A DNA stretch of 64,000 nt from Dehalococcoidia bacterium (GCA_026003895.1 BPIC01000001.1:686128-750127); one strand, 5' to 3'; positions 35,931-44,980 are shown, counted from the stretch's first letter. The notes: a model not told the origin generated them from the letters alone. Made by a program: numbers and translations.

Positions 35931-35957
35931 GGCCCCTGCGCTCCGGCGCAGGGGGCC
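35931..35957 (-). terminator. Strong stem-loop between the FMN-binding protein gene and galE
   Basis: An 11-bp GC-rich stem (GGCCCCTGCGC with GCGCAGGGGGCC, one bulged G, TCCG loop) follows the stop codon of the upstream gene by 3 bp. It precedes the galE ribosome site. There is no U-run after it, so termination may be weak. It could instead protect or separate the two parts of a transcript. Confidence 0.45.
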
Positions 35958-35960
35958 GAT

Positions 35961-36422
35961 CTATTCGCGCGGGGCGCCAGCGATCGCGAGGTCTTCACCG
36001 CGCAGCCGGGTCGACTGGCCCATCCCGGCAATCGAGTCGCCGCGAACCTCAACCGGGATGAGCTTGAGCGCGACGAAGGCATCGCGCGACTCCGGCGTCA
36101 GGTTCGCTTTGGTGCGCGGATATTTGTCGCTGTAGCGCTCCCGGATCGACCAGACGAGATCCGGGTCGTCGACGACTTCAACGTCGGCCTTGACTTGAAT
36201 GTACTTATTCGAGGCGGGGTCGAAGAAGCTGAGGAGCGCCTTCCCGGTGCGGGCGATCTGCTGCAGCTTGGTCGACCCTTTCGGCGTCGGCACCCAGCAG
36301 GTGAACCCCTCGTTGATGAAGCCGACGCGCCGGCCGGTGGGGTAGCCCTTGCGGTCGACGGTGACGAGTGTCACCACGCCGCGTTCGCTCAAGAAGTCGT
36401 GCACGAGCTGGCGGTGTTCCAC
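35961..36422 (-). CDS. Pyridoxamine 5'-phosphate oxidase-like FMN-binding protein
   Basis: A 153-residue split-barrel flavin-binding protein of the PPOX superfamily. VVTLVTVDRKGYPTGRRVGF, the strand GSTKLQQIARTGKALLSFFDP and IQVKADVEVV give the typical pattern. Such proteins can bind FMN, F420 or haem, and the real substrate is not evident. The start is GTG 36422, supported by GAGGGAG eight bases upstream. The earlier ATG would run into non-coding sequence. Confidence 0.8.
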   Translation of the reverse strand: MEHRQLVHDFLSERGVVTLVTVDRKGYPTGRRVGFINEGFTCWVPTPKGSTKLQQIARTGKALLSFFDPASNKYIQVKADVEVVDDPDLVWSIRERYSDKYPRTKANLTPESRDAFVALKLIPVEVRGDSIAGMGQSTRLRGEDLAIAGAPRE

Positions 36423-36459
36423 ACTACGCTCCCTCGGGAAGTTCGCCGCCGATGATACC

Positions 36460-37713
36460 TTAGTCGTGGCGCAGCGCGGCAACCGGGTCGAGGCTGGCGG
36501 CGCGATACGCCGGATAGAGTCCGGCGCCCACGCCGACCAACACCGAGAAACCAAGCGCTCCGGCTGCCAGCCACCATGGCACGTAGGAAAGACTGCCGAC
36601 GAACGTCACCTGCTGGCTTTCCAAGTAGCGGTGGGCGATCCAATCGACGAGCAGCGACAGCAGCCAGCCGGCAAGGAGCCCGCTGACGCCCGCGATCGCG
36701 CCCAGAATTCCAGATTCGACGAGAAAGAGCCGCAGCACGTCGCCACGAGAGGCACCGGTTGCCTTCATAATGCCGATCTCGCGCGTTCGCTCGTAGACCG
36801 ACATCAGCATCGTGTTCACCACGCCGAGGCTGGCGACAAACAGCGCCAGCCCGCCGACACCGGCAAGCAGCGCCTGCAAGATGGCGAACACTCGGTTCAC
36901 CACATCGAGGAGGGCTTGGACCGACGTGACGGCGAAACCGCGCGACGTCACCGCTTCGCCGATCGCTGGCACCGCGCCGAGCGACGCGGCGCGCAGCGTC
37001 ACCGCGTCGAAGCCCTGGCTGGTGAGCAAGTCCGGGTCGTCGTTCCACCAGCTCATGACGTCTGCTGCATCGCGATAGCCAAGAGTAATCTCCGGCCGGT
37101 CGCCATCGTCGATGCCGCGCACGAGGACCCGAAATGTCTCCTGTTCGCCGCGCGACGTGCGAGCGATCAGGGTAATCGGTTCGCCGACCAGCCGCGACCA
37201 AGCGCCGTCCGTGCCGACGCCAAGCCGTTCCAGCGCATTGCGCGAGAGGATGGCGCCGCGCTCCTCTCCTTCGAGCGCCGCGCCGGCGATCAGCTTCGGC
37301 TGCAACTGGGCAAAGGGCGGCCGTGTCAGCGTTGTTGGCGCAACGCGGGTCTCGCGTCCATCAATCTGGACGCGCAAGTCGACCGCTGCCGGGATGGCGA
37401 CCACCGGGACGGCGGCCACGACGCCAGGAATGGTGCGCAGTTCCTCCACGACCGCCGGGGTAATCGGCGTCGTCCGCGGCGCTTGAAAGACGTTTCGTGG
37501 CAGCCCCGTCTCCTGCGTTCGCGGCGTCACGCGGACGATATCCAGCCCGAGCTCTGCGACGTTGCGGCCGATCTCACGCTGGACGCCGGCCGCCAGCGCA
37601 ACCATCGTCACAATGGTCACGATGCCGACGAAGATGCCGAAGGTGGTCAGCACGGTCCGCAACGTCCGGCGTGTCAAATTGCGGACCGCTTGCCGGACCA
37701 GCTCACCAATCAT
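36460..37713 (-). CDS. ABC transporter permease, MacB/FtsX type
   Basis: A 417-residue permease. It has one N-terminal membrane helix (about 20-45), a large extracytoplasmic MacB-PCD domain (about 50-270), and three C-terminal helices (about 285-400). Landmarks are ILQALLAGVGGLALFVASLGVVNTML, ERTREIGIMKATGASRGDVLRLFLVES and YPAYRAASLDPVAALRHD. It overlaps the ATPase gene by 4 nt and forms a transporter with it. Such systems move lipids, peptides or lipoproteins by a mechanotransmission mechanism. Confidence 0.92.
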   Translation of the reverse strand: MIGELVRQAVRNLTRRTLRTVLTTFGIFVGIVTIVTMVALAAGVQREIGRNVAELGLDIVRVTPRTQETGLPRNVFQAPRTTPITPAVVEELRTIPGVVAAVPVVAIPAAVDLRVQIDGRETRVAPTTLTRPPFAQLQPKLIAGAALEGEERGAILSRNALERLGVGTDGAWSRLVGEPITLIARTSRGEQETFRVLVRGIDDGDRPEITLGYRDAADVMSWWNDDPDLLTSQGFDAVTLRAASLGAVPAIGEAVTSRGFAVTSVQALLDVVNRVFAILQALLAGVGGLALFVASLGVVNTMLMSVYERTREIGIMKATGASRGDVLRLFLVESGILGAIAGVSGLLAGWLLSLLVDWIAHRYLESQQVTFVGSLSYVPWWLAAGALGFSVLVGVGAGLYPAYRAASLDPVAALRHD

Positions 37714-38525
37714 GGCGCCTGCTCCTCGACGGCCTCGATTCGGCCATCGCGCAACCGCACCCGCCTTCCCGCGATCGCTGCGACCTCTGGGTCGTGGGTT
37801 ACGAGGACGATCGTCAGACCTCGCTCGCGATTGAGTTCGGTGAGCAACGTCAAAATCTCCCGGCCGGTCGCCGAGTCGAGGTTGCCGGTCGGTTCGTCGG
37901 CGAGCAGCAACGCCGGGTTGTTGATGAGCGCCCGGGCGATCGCGACGCGCTGCTGTTCGCCGCCCGACAGCTCGGACGGCAGATGCTCGAGGCGGTGGCC
38001 GAGCCGGACGCGCTCGAGGAGCGCGATGGCGCGCCGGCGACGCTCGGCGGCGCCGACACCGCTCCAGACCAATGGCAGCTCTACATTCTCGACCGCCCGC
38101 AGCCGCGGCAGCAAATTGAAGCTCTGAAAAATGAACCCGACGACGCGGCGGCGATGGATGGTGAGCTCACGCTCGCTGGCGCGGCCGAGATCGAGGCCAG
38201 CAACGCGCACCGTCCCGCTGGTCGGCCGGTCCAGCCCACCGAGCAGGTTGAGCAAGGTCGACTTGCCCGACCCCGACGGTCCCGTCAGCGCGACCAGCTC
38301 ACCCCGACCGATGGTGAGGTCGACGCCGCGCAGTGCGCCGACTGGGCCGCCGCCGAGCGTGTAGTGCCGCTCGACGCCCCGGATTTCGATCAGATGGCCG
38401 TCGCGGGACGCCGTCCGTGCTGCGAGGACGTCCGCCGAGGTCACGCTCTGGCCTGGATCCCGGCTGCCACCCCTGTGGCAGGCGCCTGCGCCGACGTCCG
38501 GCCGTGTTGCAGGCGAGGGAGGCAT
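37710..38525 (-). CDS. ABC transporter ATPase, LolD/MacB type
   Basis: A 271-residue ATPase. Walker A is GPSGSGKST, the signature LSGGEQQRVAIARAL, Walker B LLLADEPTGNLDS, and the H-loop VTHD. The first 45 residues before the ATPase fold look unstructured. The true start may be later, at GTG 38444, but neither start has a good ribosome site. It works with the permease just downstream. The LolA-like protein upstream on the same strand completes the three-gene operon. Confidence 0.92.
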   Translation of the reverse strand: MPPSPATRPDVGAGACHRGGSRDPGQSVTSADVLAARTASRDGHLIEIRGVERHYTLGGGPVGALRGVDLTIGRGELVALTGPSGSGKSTLLNLLGGLDRPTSGTVRVAGLDLGRASERELTIHRRRVVGFIFQSFNLLPRLRAVENVELPLVWSGVGAAERRRRAIALLERVRLGHRLEHLPSELSGGEQQRVAIARALINNPALLLADEPTGNLDSATGREILTLLTELNRERGLTIVLVTHDPEVAAIAGRRVRLRDGRIEAVEEQAP

Positions 38526-38616
38526 CGCGCAGGAAGGAACTTCCGATTCGGTTGGCAGCGTGGCGAAGGAGGTCGGCTGCCGGTGCGGGGCAGGGGTACG
38601 GCGTGACAGGGCATTG

Positions 38617-39693
38617 CTATTTCAGGACGCTGGCCAAACGGAGCGCGTCATCTCGGGTGAGCTGGCCGGTGATGGCGTAGGCGAAGCCATTCTCGCTCCA
38701 AGTGAGTGCGAGGGTGCCACCAGCCTCGCGCAGCGAGCCAGCGACACCACGCACGGTCACCCGTTCGACGTCGCGGCCGGCAAGCCGAGGCGCGGCGTCG
38801 GCGGAGCCGCTCCAGATGGTAACGCTGCGCGTGCCGATCGCGTAGGTCTGGACGACGGCCTGTCCGATGCGCTCAATCTTCACCAAGCTCGTTCCCGCCG
38901 GCAATGACTCGGGGATTAACACCTTGGTGGACGAGAGAGCACGGGCCTGGTCGAGGGTGAGCGGTTGCGGCTTGAGATCGGCGGCGCGGATGACCTCGGC
39001 GCCGGCGGGCGGTGTGAAGCGCCACAAGGCTGCATCGAGCTTCGGGTTCAGTTCGACATTGCGTGCCGACACGGTTAGGACACCGCGTTCGGTTGGCAAG
39101 ACGGCCTTGATCGGGATGTTGCGCGCTTGATCGATCCAAACGGTCGCCTTGCCGCCACGCGCCGTTGTGCCCGGCTTCGGCGTCGCTTCGAGCTTGTAGC
39201 TCGCCACACCGTCTACCGTCTCGCTACCAAGGAGCTTGACGTCGGCATGCTTGAACAGCTCGTCGACCGCACCGGTGAGGTCCATCGCTTGTGCCGGCAG
39301 CCGGTCGTTGGGAGCCAGCGCCTCGAGTTCGGCGCGAGTCGCGACGATCACCTGATTCTTGCTCTTCGCATAGAGGTAAGCGGTGCTTCCATCCGAGACG
39401 GCAAGGGTGCCGTTCAGTTCGGAGAGCGGCGATTGGCGGACCTCCGCCCGGCCTTTGCCTGGCTTCTCGGTCCAGACCTCGGCGACGAGCGGACCGCCGA
39501 CCCGGCTATCGTCTGTCGCGATCGAGATGGTGGCACGGATGCTGCTGGTCGCGTTCGTCTGCTCGGCGACGCGACGCACGATCTGATCGGCCGTTGGCGC
39601 TTGCCCGAAGGCAGGCAGAACAGCGACGCCGAGAGCAGTGGCAGCGAGGGCGGTCAGGATGCCCCCAGCGATGATGGCGCGGCGATGAGACAC
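38617..39693 (-). CDS. LolA-like outer-surface lipoprotein-sorting domain protein
   Basis: A 358-residue exported protein. The signal region ends near AFGQA (about residue 31). A LolA/LolB-fold domain follows (about 35-230, with VAEQTNATSSIRATISI, DGSTAYLYAKSKNQ and WRFTPPAGAEVI). A DUF4367-like C-terminal domain (about 250-358) ends in LTRDDALRLASVL. GTG 39693 is chosen because AAGGAG precedes it by six bases. In Gram-positive-type bacteria such proteins accompany MacB-like transporters and may carry or monitor lipids. It is 91 bp upstream of the ATPase. Confidence 0.8.
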   Translation of the reverse strand: MSHRRAIIAGGILTALAATALGVAVLPAFGQAPTADQIVRRVAEQTNATSSIRATISIATDDSRVGGPLVAEVWTEKPGKGRAEVRQSPLSELNGTLAVSDGSTAYLYAKSKNQVIVATRAELEALAPNDRLPAQAMDLTGAVDELFKHADVKLLGSETVDGVASYKLEATPKPGTTARGGKATVWIDQARNIPIKAVLPTERGVLTVSARNVELNPKLDAALWRFTPPAGAEVIRAADLKPQPLTLDQARALSSTKVLIPESLPAGTSLVKIERIGQAVVQTYAIGTRSVTIWSGSADAAPRLAGRDVERVTVRGVAGSLREAGGTLALTWSENGFAYAITGQLTRDDALRLASVLK

Positions 39694-39780
39694 GGTAAGC
39701 TCCTTGGGTGGCAAGCGCGGCTGGTTCGGCCCCGCGGTTGAATTGTCCCCGATCCGGTCAACCTCCGGCGAGCAGGTTCT

Positions 39781-39809
39781 CTGACAGGCCGATCAGTGGC
39801 GGCTATACT
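39781..39809 (+). promoter_or_regulatory. Promoter before the glycan membrane protein
   Basis: CTGACA and TATACT are separated by exactly 17 nt. The -10 ends 9 nt before an ATG at 39819 that opens an eight-codon frame, and 32 nt before the GTG of the membrane protein. Confidence 0.6.
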
Positions 39810-39818
39810 CTCGGCCCG

Positions 39819-39845
39819 ATGCACCCGTGCGCTGAACCGGGGTGA
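39819..39845 (+). CDS. Possible eight-residue leader peptide
   Basis: The frame ATG-CAC-CCG-TGC-GCT-GAA-CCG-GGG-TGA encodes MHPCAEPG. Its ATG lies 9 nt after the -10 box, so the mRNA may begin on it without a leader. The TGA overlaps the GTG start of the following membrane protein (GTGA). This arrangement would couple translation of the large protein to the leader. It could also be chance, since eight codons are few. Confidence 0.3.
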   Translation: MHPCAEPG

Positions 39846-41623
39846 TTGTCCAGCCGGAAGCCGTCGCCGGCACGCCGCCCATCGCCGGCCGCTCGGCCTG
39901 GGCCGGGCGGGTCGCGTCCTACGCGGGGCTGGCCGTGCTCTACCTCGCTGCGGGGCTCTGGCTGATCCGCGGGGTGCTCGCCGACCCGGCCGGCTTAATC
40001 CCAGGCTGGGCCGGCGACAATTTCTACTTCCTCTGGCAGATGGTCTGGTTCCGGGAGGCCGTGCTTGCCGGCATCTCGCCGCTCTGGGCCCCGCACATCT
40101 TCTACCCGGAGGGGTTTCACCTCGCTCGCGACGACATGACGCTGCTCAACACGCTCCCCGGCGCACTCCTTGGCGGGTTGATTGGCGACGCGCTCGCCTA
40201 CAACGTGCTCTTGCTGGTCTCGAGCACACTTTCCGGGCTCTGCATGGCGCTTTGGGTGCGCCGCCTGACTGGCTCGCTCGCCGTTGGCGCGGTTTGTGGG
40301 CTCATCTTCGTTTTGCTGCCCTTCCGTGCCATCCGACAGGCCGGTCATTTGGACTTGGTGACGACGTGGCCAATTCCGCTCACCTTGCTCTTTCTCGATC
40401 GTGCGCTTGATCAGGGCCGGTGGCGTGATTGGGCGCTGGGAGGTCTCGCCTTTGCGCTCTCGGCCTTCGGTGCGTGGTATTTCGCGCCCCTCTTTGCGCT
40501 GGTCCTGCCCGCCTATGCGCTCGTCCGCGGCGGGCTGGTCGGCTGGCGGTCGGGCAAGCGCTGGCGCGGAGTCGCGCTGTTCGCGCTCGTCGCCGGCGGG
40601 CTGCTTCTGCCGGCAGCGCTTCCCTACTTGCTGCTGCCGAGCGGTCTGCGCCACCCGATCGGCGAGGCGCTGAAGGGCTCAGCGAGTCCGTCGGATTATG
40701 TCGTTCCCAGTGTGCTCCACCCGCTTTGGGGGGAAGTGGCGCGAGCGTACTTCGCCAGCAGCGAATTTGGCCGAATCGACCGCGCGGTTTCTCCCGGCTT
40801 TGTGGCGCTGGGCCTCGCGGCCCTTGGGCTGCTGGTGCGGCGCGACCGGCAGGTCCTCGCGATCCTCGCATTTGGCGGTGTCGCCTTCCTCTTCTCGCTC
40901 GGTCCAGCGCTGCAGTGGGCCGGGCAGGGCATCCTCGTCCCTTGGCCCACGGCGCTTGGGATGTGGTTTACGAGCCTCTCGCCCGAGCTGAACGAGTATC
41001 TCGGTCCCACGTCGGTCGCGATGCTTCGCGACGGAACCGGGTTCGTTCCGCTTCCGGCGCTGCTCGCTGGGGCGCTCCTGCCGCTGGGGCGTGCGATCCG
41101 GGCGTGGGCGCGGCTCGGCATCTTTGTGGACGTCGCGCTGATCGGGCTCGCCGGCGTCGGCCTCGTTTGGCTCGCGGGGCGCTGGCGCTTGGCCGTGGCA
41201 GCGGCGGCGCTGCTCGTCCTGATCGACCTCGCCGTCGTCCCGCTCGAAGCGACGCCGGTTGCGCCGCGTCCTGTCGATGGCTGGCTACGCGCTAACGACG
41301 ACGGGGCGCCGATCGTCGTTCTGCCCGTCGCTGCCGCTAACGAGCCGCGGGAGATGTGGGCGACGCTGCACCACCGCCGGACGATCGTGCACGGCCACGC
41401 GACACATCAGCCGCCGACGTTTCGCGCGGCCCGACCGGCGCTCGCCGAGTTCCCGACCCCCGCTGGTGTCGAGGCGCTGCGCCGCTGGGGCGTCCGCCAA
41501 GTTGTTCTGCTGCCGGAGGCGTATGGGACGGCGTGGCCCGAGGTCGCGGCGAAACTCGCAGCGACGCCGGGGCTCCAGCGGGTGGCGGCGCCGGCCGGCG
41601 CCGAAATCTGGGAGATCCGATGA
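39842..41623 (+). CDS. Polytopic membrane protein, GT-C glycosyltransferase-like
   Basis: A 593-residue protein with about eleven membrane helices and a C-terminal soluble domain (about 480-593). The first external loop has GDNFYFLWQMVWFREA, where an acidic residue sits after helix 1 as in GT-C enzymes that use polyprenyl-phosphate sugars. PEGFHLARDDMTLLNTLPG follows. It is coupled to the methyltransferase downstream by ATGA. The activity is inferred from topology. GTG 39842 lacks a good ribosome site but fits the promoter and the possible leader peptide. Confidence 0.7.
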   Translation: MIVQPEAVAGTPPIAGRSAWAGRVASYAGLAVLYLAAGLWLIRGVLADPAGLIPGWAGDNFYFLWQMVWFREAVLAGISPLWAPHIFYPEGFHLARDDMTLLNTLPGALLGGLIGDALAYNVLLLVSSTLSGLCMALWVRRLTGSLAVGAVCGLIFVLLPFRAIRQAGHLDLVTTWPIPLTLLFLDRALDQGRWRDWALGGLAFALSAFGAWYFAPLFALVLPAYALVRGGLVGWRSGKRWRGVALFALVAGGLLLPAALPYLLLPSGLRHPIGEALKGSASPSDYVVPSVLHPLWGEVARAYFASSEFGRIDRAVSPGFVALGLAALGLLVRRDRQVLAILAFGGVAFLFSLGPALQWAGQGILVPWPTALGMWFTSLSPELNEYLGPTSVAMLRDGTGFVPLPALLAGALLPLGRAIRAWARLGIFVDVALIGLAGVGLVWLAGRWRLAVAAAALLVLIDLAVVPLEATPVAPRPVDGWLRANDDGAPIVVLPVAAANEPREMWATLHHRRTIVHGHATHQPPTFRAARPALAEFPTPAGVEALRRWGVRQVVLLPEAYGTAWPEVAAKLAATPGLQRVAAPAGAEIWEIR

Positions 41624-42564
41624 TCGAGACCAGTGTCTATGCCCCGCCGCGGATGGTGGGCGGTCCGGAGGAATGCTACTTCTATCACACGATGGCGCTT
41701 CCCGGCATCGGCGTGGTCGAAGGCGAATGGGACCTTCGCGACAACGTTTTGGCGTACCTCGGCAATGTCGACGTGCGCGGGAAGCGCGTCCTCGAGATGG
41801 GCGCGGCGAGCGGGTTTCTCACCTTTACCATGGAGCGGATGGGCGCCGAGGTCGTCGGCTATGACTTGTCGGACCAGCAGTCGTGGGACGTCGTTCCCTA
41901 TGCCGGACAGGACATCGAAGGCTACCTCGCCGCGCGTCGCGAGCACATTCGCCGGCTCAACAACGGCTGGTGGCTGGCGCATCGGCTATTTGAGTCGCGG
42001 GCGCGAGTCGTCTACGGCGCGGCCTACGAGGTGCCGGAAGCGATTGGTCCGGTGGATGTCTGCACCTTCGGAGCGATCCTCCAGCATCTGCGCGATCCAT
42101 TCCTAGCGCTTCAACAGGCCCTCCGGCTGACGCGAGAAACGGTGATCATCACCGACCCACCGCCGCCCGGCTATTTTGCCGGCCGGCGGTATACCGCGTG
42201 GTATCACCGCCTGTGGCGACGGCTGCCCTGGCTTCAGCCCCGAATGAGCGAGTGGCTCCGTGCCGAGAGCATCAGTTTCCGCCCGGAGCCGGCGGTCGGC
42301 GAGCCGAAAGACACGTGGTGGCTGCTCGCACCGGAGGCGGTCATGCGGATGATCGGAGTGCTCGGTTTTGACACGGTTTCACTCACCTTTCACACCCAGA
42401 AGAACCGCGGGCGCGACATCCTGCTCTACACCGTTGTCGGCCGGCGGACGCGCGGCGCGGCGATCGGCGACGCGGTCGCGTCTCGTTCAGTCGTTGCTCA
42501 CCCACGGGATGAGGACAGTCGGTCGTTCGGCCGGGATGTCGAGCGGCGTGAACGTGAAGTTTGA
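41620..42564 (+). CDS. Class I SAM-dependent methyltransferase with an extended tail
   Basis: A 314-residue methyltransferase. Motif I is VLEMGAASGFLTFTMER (about residue 58), motif II GAEVVGYDLSD, and the post-I region VDVCTFGAILQHLRDPFLAL is well formed. The conserved protein probably ends near GRDILLYTVVGRRT (about residue 286). The last 28 residues are read through DNA that is antisense to the end of the facing gene, so a stop codon may have been lost. It overlaps the GT-C-like gene by ATGA and probably methylates the same glycan. Confidence 0.82.
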   Translation: MIETSVYAPPRMVGGPEECYFYHTMALPGIGVVEGEWDLRDNVLAYLGNVDVRGKRVLEMGAASGFLTFTMERMGAEVVGYDLSDQQSWDVVPYAGQDIEGYLAARREHIRRLNNGWWLAHRLFESRARVVYGAAYEVPEAIGPVDVCTFGAILQHLRDPFLALQQALRLTRETVIITDPPPPGYFAGRRYTAWYHRLWRRLPWLQPRMSEWLRAESISFRPEPAVGEPKDTWWLLAPEAVMRMIGVLGFDTVSLTFHTQKNRGRDILLYTVVGRRTRGAAIGDAVASRSVVAHPRDEDSRSFGRDVERREREV

Positions 42565-43611
42565 GACGACCATCTCGATCGGCCGGCCGTCAGTTGTGGC
42601 CGTTCCGCCGAGCAGCCACAGGTTGATGCGCACATTGGCGGTGCCGGCGTGGGGGATCATTCGGGTCGTGGTGTAATTCCACGATTCCACCGGGGCGCCG
42701 GTGGAGTCGAAGCTGCGGAATTCCACGACCTCGGGCCGCCAAGTGAACTGGTGGCGCGAAGGGAACTCCGGCGTCCGGTTGAACAGGTAACGGTGGATAT
42801 TCTCCGGAATGGCGGGCTGGACGACGAACTGGGCGTTCAGGGCCGGGTTGAAGCCGCGGCTGAACTCGAGGTCGATCTCGCGAAATGGATACAGGGCGGC
42901 CGCATCCCACGTGAAGAGGCCGAAAACGGCTTGCGGAGCGGCGAGCTCGATCGTCGACGCCACGTCGAGCATGTACGTGCCGTACCCGAACGTGTTGAGT
43001 GAGACGATCTCTACCGCCTCCCATCGCCCATCGCGCTGCTCGACACGCAGGTTGAGCCGGCCTTGCGCGTCGACGAAGACAGCGTCCGTCCGATCGGTGA
43101 AGTAGTTCGGCCCGGGATCGACCGGGGTCGAGCTCGTTTTCACCCACCAGTCTTGCCCGGCGAATTGGATCCAGCGCTGCCCAGGCGTCCGGGTGACGCC
43201 GATCTCGGCGATCGCCGTCAAGTCGTAGCTTGGCGGGACGTTCGGCGCGTCAACGAGCGCTGGCGGGTTGAAGCTGGCCGGGAAAATCCAGACGAGGATG
43301 AGGTCGGCGTTCTGGTCGTTGCCGCCGGTGACGACGGTGGTGGAGAACGTACCGTCGGGGTTTGGGGTAGTGAGCGGCGCGGCGGCGGACGGCTTTGACC
43401 AAAACGTTCCGCTCACTCGCAGCGCCACGGCCACGCGGACGGTGGCAGGGTCGACGTTCAGGACGCGGCCTTGGAGCAGGATCGACGATCCAAGCGGTGG
43501 AATCTGACTGAGAAAGATGGCTGGCGCGGCGGAAACGGGACGGACGGCGGTAGAGGAGAGCACGACGACTGAGAGGAGCGCGACGAGGCTGGCGAGGCAA
43601 CGACTGAGCAT
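42487..43611 (-). CDS. Secreted protein with GH16-like motif
   Basis: A 374-residue exported protein. The signal peptide ends near VSA (about residue 28). An Ig-like N-terminal domain (about 35-135) and a concanavalin-like domain (about 140-374) follow. The latter has YGTYMLDVAS and REIDLEFSRG, which fits the GH16 active-site pattern E-x-D-x-E with both Glu residues. This suggests a glycan-cleaving enzyme or a derived binding protein. GGGAGG precedes ATG 43611. Its 3' end runs 78 bp into the facing methyltransferase gene. Confidence 0.7.
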   Translation of the reverse strand: MLSRCLASLVALLSVVVLSSTAVRPVSAAPAIFLSQIPPLGSSILLQGRVLNVDPATVRVAVALRVSGTFWSKPSAAAPLTTPNPDGTFSTTVVTGGNDQNADLILVWIFPASFNPPALVDAPNVPPSYDLTAIAEIGVTRTPGQRWIQFAGQDWWVKTSSTPVDPGPNYFTDRTDAVFVDAQGRLNLRVEQRDGRWEAVEIVSLNTFGYGTYMLDVASTIELAAPQAVFGLFTWDAAALYPFREIDLEFSRGFNPALNAQFVVQPAIPENIHRYLFNRTPEFPSRHQFTWRPEVVEFRSFDSTGAPVESWNYTTTRMIPHAGTANVRINLWLLGGTATTDGRPIEMVVSNFTFTPLDIPAERPTVLIPWVSND

Positions 43612-43718
43612 AGCGCCTCCCGAGCCGGCGCCGTCGCAGGACTCCGGCGCGGCCATTATCTGAGCAAACTGGCGAGCGGTCAATCACCAGGCTGGGGGAT
43701 CGGGGCCGGCCAAACGGG

Positions 43719-43747
43719 TGGGCAGCCGCCTGAGAGCTACCTATAAT
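43719..43747 (+). promoter_or_regulatory. Promoter of the Wzt/Wzm exporter
   Basis: TGGGCA (4 of 6 matches to the -35) and a perfect TATAAT are spaced 17 nt. The -10 ends 9 nt before ATG 43757 and no ribosome site is present, so the mRNA is probably leaderless. Confidence 0.6.
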
Positions 43748-43756
43748 CGCGTCGCT

Positions 43757-44980
43757 ATGGCGCTTATCCAATTTTTCGATGTCTCGAAGCGCTTCGTGCT
43801 CCATCACGAACGGTCTCGGTCGTTTCAAGAGCTGTTCGTGAACATGTTCCGCCCCCGCCAAGCACACGAAGAGTTTTGGGCGCTGCGCAACGTCTCCTTC
43901 GAGATCGATCAAGGGGAAAGTGTCGCTATCGTTGGCCCCAACGGCTCGGGGAAGAGCACTACCCTGAAGCTCGTCTCCCGGATCCTTCAGCCGACGAGCG
44001 GGAAAGTGGTCGTAACGAAGCGTGTCTCGGCGCTCCTCGAGCTGGGGGCGGGGTTCCACCCAGAACTGACCGGACGAGAGAACATTTTCCTAAACGGGTC
44101 CTTGCTCGGGTTCAGCCGGGCAGACATGCGTGCCCGCTTCGATGACATCGTCGAGTTTGCCGAGCTCGAGCAGTTCATCGACACGCCGATCAAGCACTAC
44201 AGCACGGGAATGGTTACTCGGCTCGGTTTCGCGGTCGCCGTCTATACCGACCCCGAGATCCTCATCACCGACGAAGTCCTCGCGGTCGGCGACGAAGGGT
44301 TTCAGCGCAAATGTCTCGACCGGATCTGGCAGTTTCGCCGCGAAGGACGGACGATCATCTTCGTTTCGCATGCGCTCAGCACCGTGCGCTCGCTCTGCGC
44401 ACGCTCGATCTGGCTCAACAAAGGCCGGTTGATGGCCGATGGCCCCTCGGCTGACGTTGTCGATGCCTACATGATCGACGCGTACAAGACACTCGAGGCG
44501 AAGAGCGCGGCGGAGCGCCACCTCGGCGCTCAGCGCTGGGGAAGCGGCCAAGCGGTCATCACCGATGTCCATTTCCTCGATGGCGACCGCCGGCGCCGCG
44601 ATGTTTTTGAGACTGGTGAGTCGTTCATCGTCCGGGTGGAATTCCTTGCACAGGAGAAGATCGAGCGACCGCAGTTTGGTATCGGAATTCACCGCGCCGA
44701 CGGTGTCCACGTCGCTGCCCCGAATAACGTCGCGGCGCGCTGCGAAGTGCCATATATCGAAGGGCGCGGCGCGTTCGAGTATCGCGTCGATCGTCTGCCG
44801 CTCCTGCAGGGGGATTACGAGATCACCGCCGCGATCTACGACCATGAAGCGATCCATCCCTACGACCATCACCACCGGATGTACACACTCCACGTCTGGA
44901 ACGGGGCGGGCGCGGCCGACCGCTGGGGCCTCGTGAACATGCCGGGAAGCTGGCGGGTCGAGCAAGGCGGTACGCCGTGA
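43757..44980 (+). CDS. wzt: Polysaccharide export ABC ATPase, Wzt type
   Basis: A 407-residue ATPase. Walker A is VGPNGSGKST, the signature region KHYSTGMVTRLGFAVAV (typical of the Wzt/TagH group rather than LSGGQ), Walker B EILITDEVLAVGDEGFQ, and the H-loop FVSHAL. After residue about 265 there is a C-terminal beta-sandwich domain (TGESFIVRVEFLAQEKI, then LLQGDYEITAAIYDH) like the Wzt domain that binds the modified end of the glycan. It overlaps wzm by ATGA. It drives export of a lipid-linked polysaccharide. Confidence 0.94.
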   Translation: MALIQFFDVSKRFVLHHERSRSFQELFVNMFRPRQAHEEFWALRNVSFEIDQGESVAIVGPNGSGKSTTLKLVSRILQPTSGKVVVTKRVSALLELGAGFHPELTGRENIFLNGSLLGFSRADMRARFDDIVEFAELEQFIDTPIKHYSTGMVTRLGFAVAVYTDPEILITDEVLAVGDEGFQRKCLDRIWQFRREGRTIIFVSHALSTVRSLCARSIWLNKGRLMADGPSADVVDAYMIDAYKTLEAKSAAERHLGAQRWGSGQAVITDVHFLDGDRRRRDVFETGESFIVRVEFLAQEKIERPQFGIGIHRADGVHVAAPNNVAARCEVPYIEGRGAFEYRVDRLPLLQGDYEITAAIYDHEAIHPYDHHHRMYTLHVWNGAGAADRWGLVNMPGSWRVEQGGTP

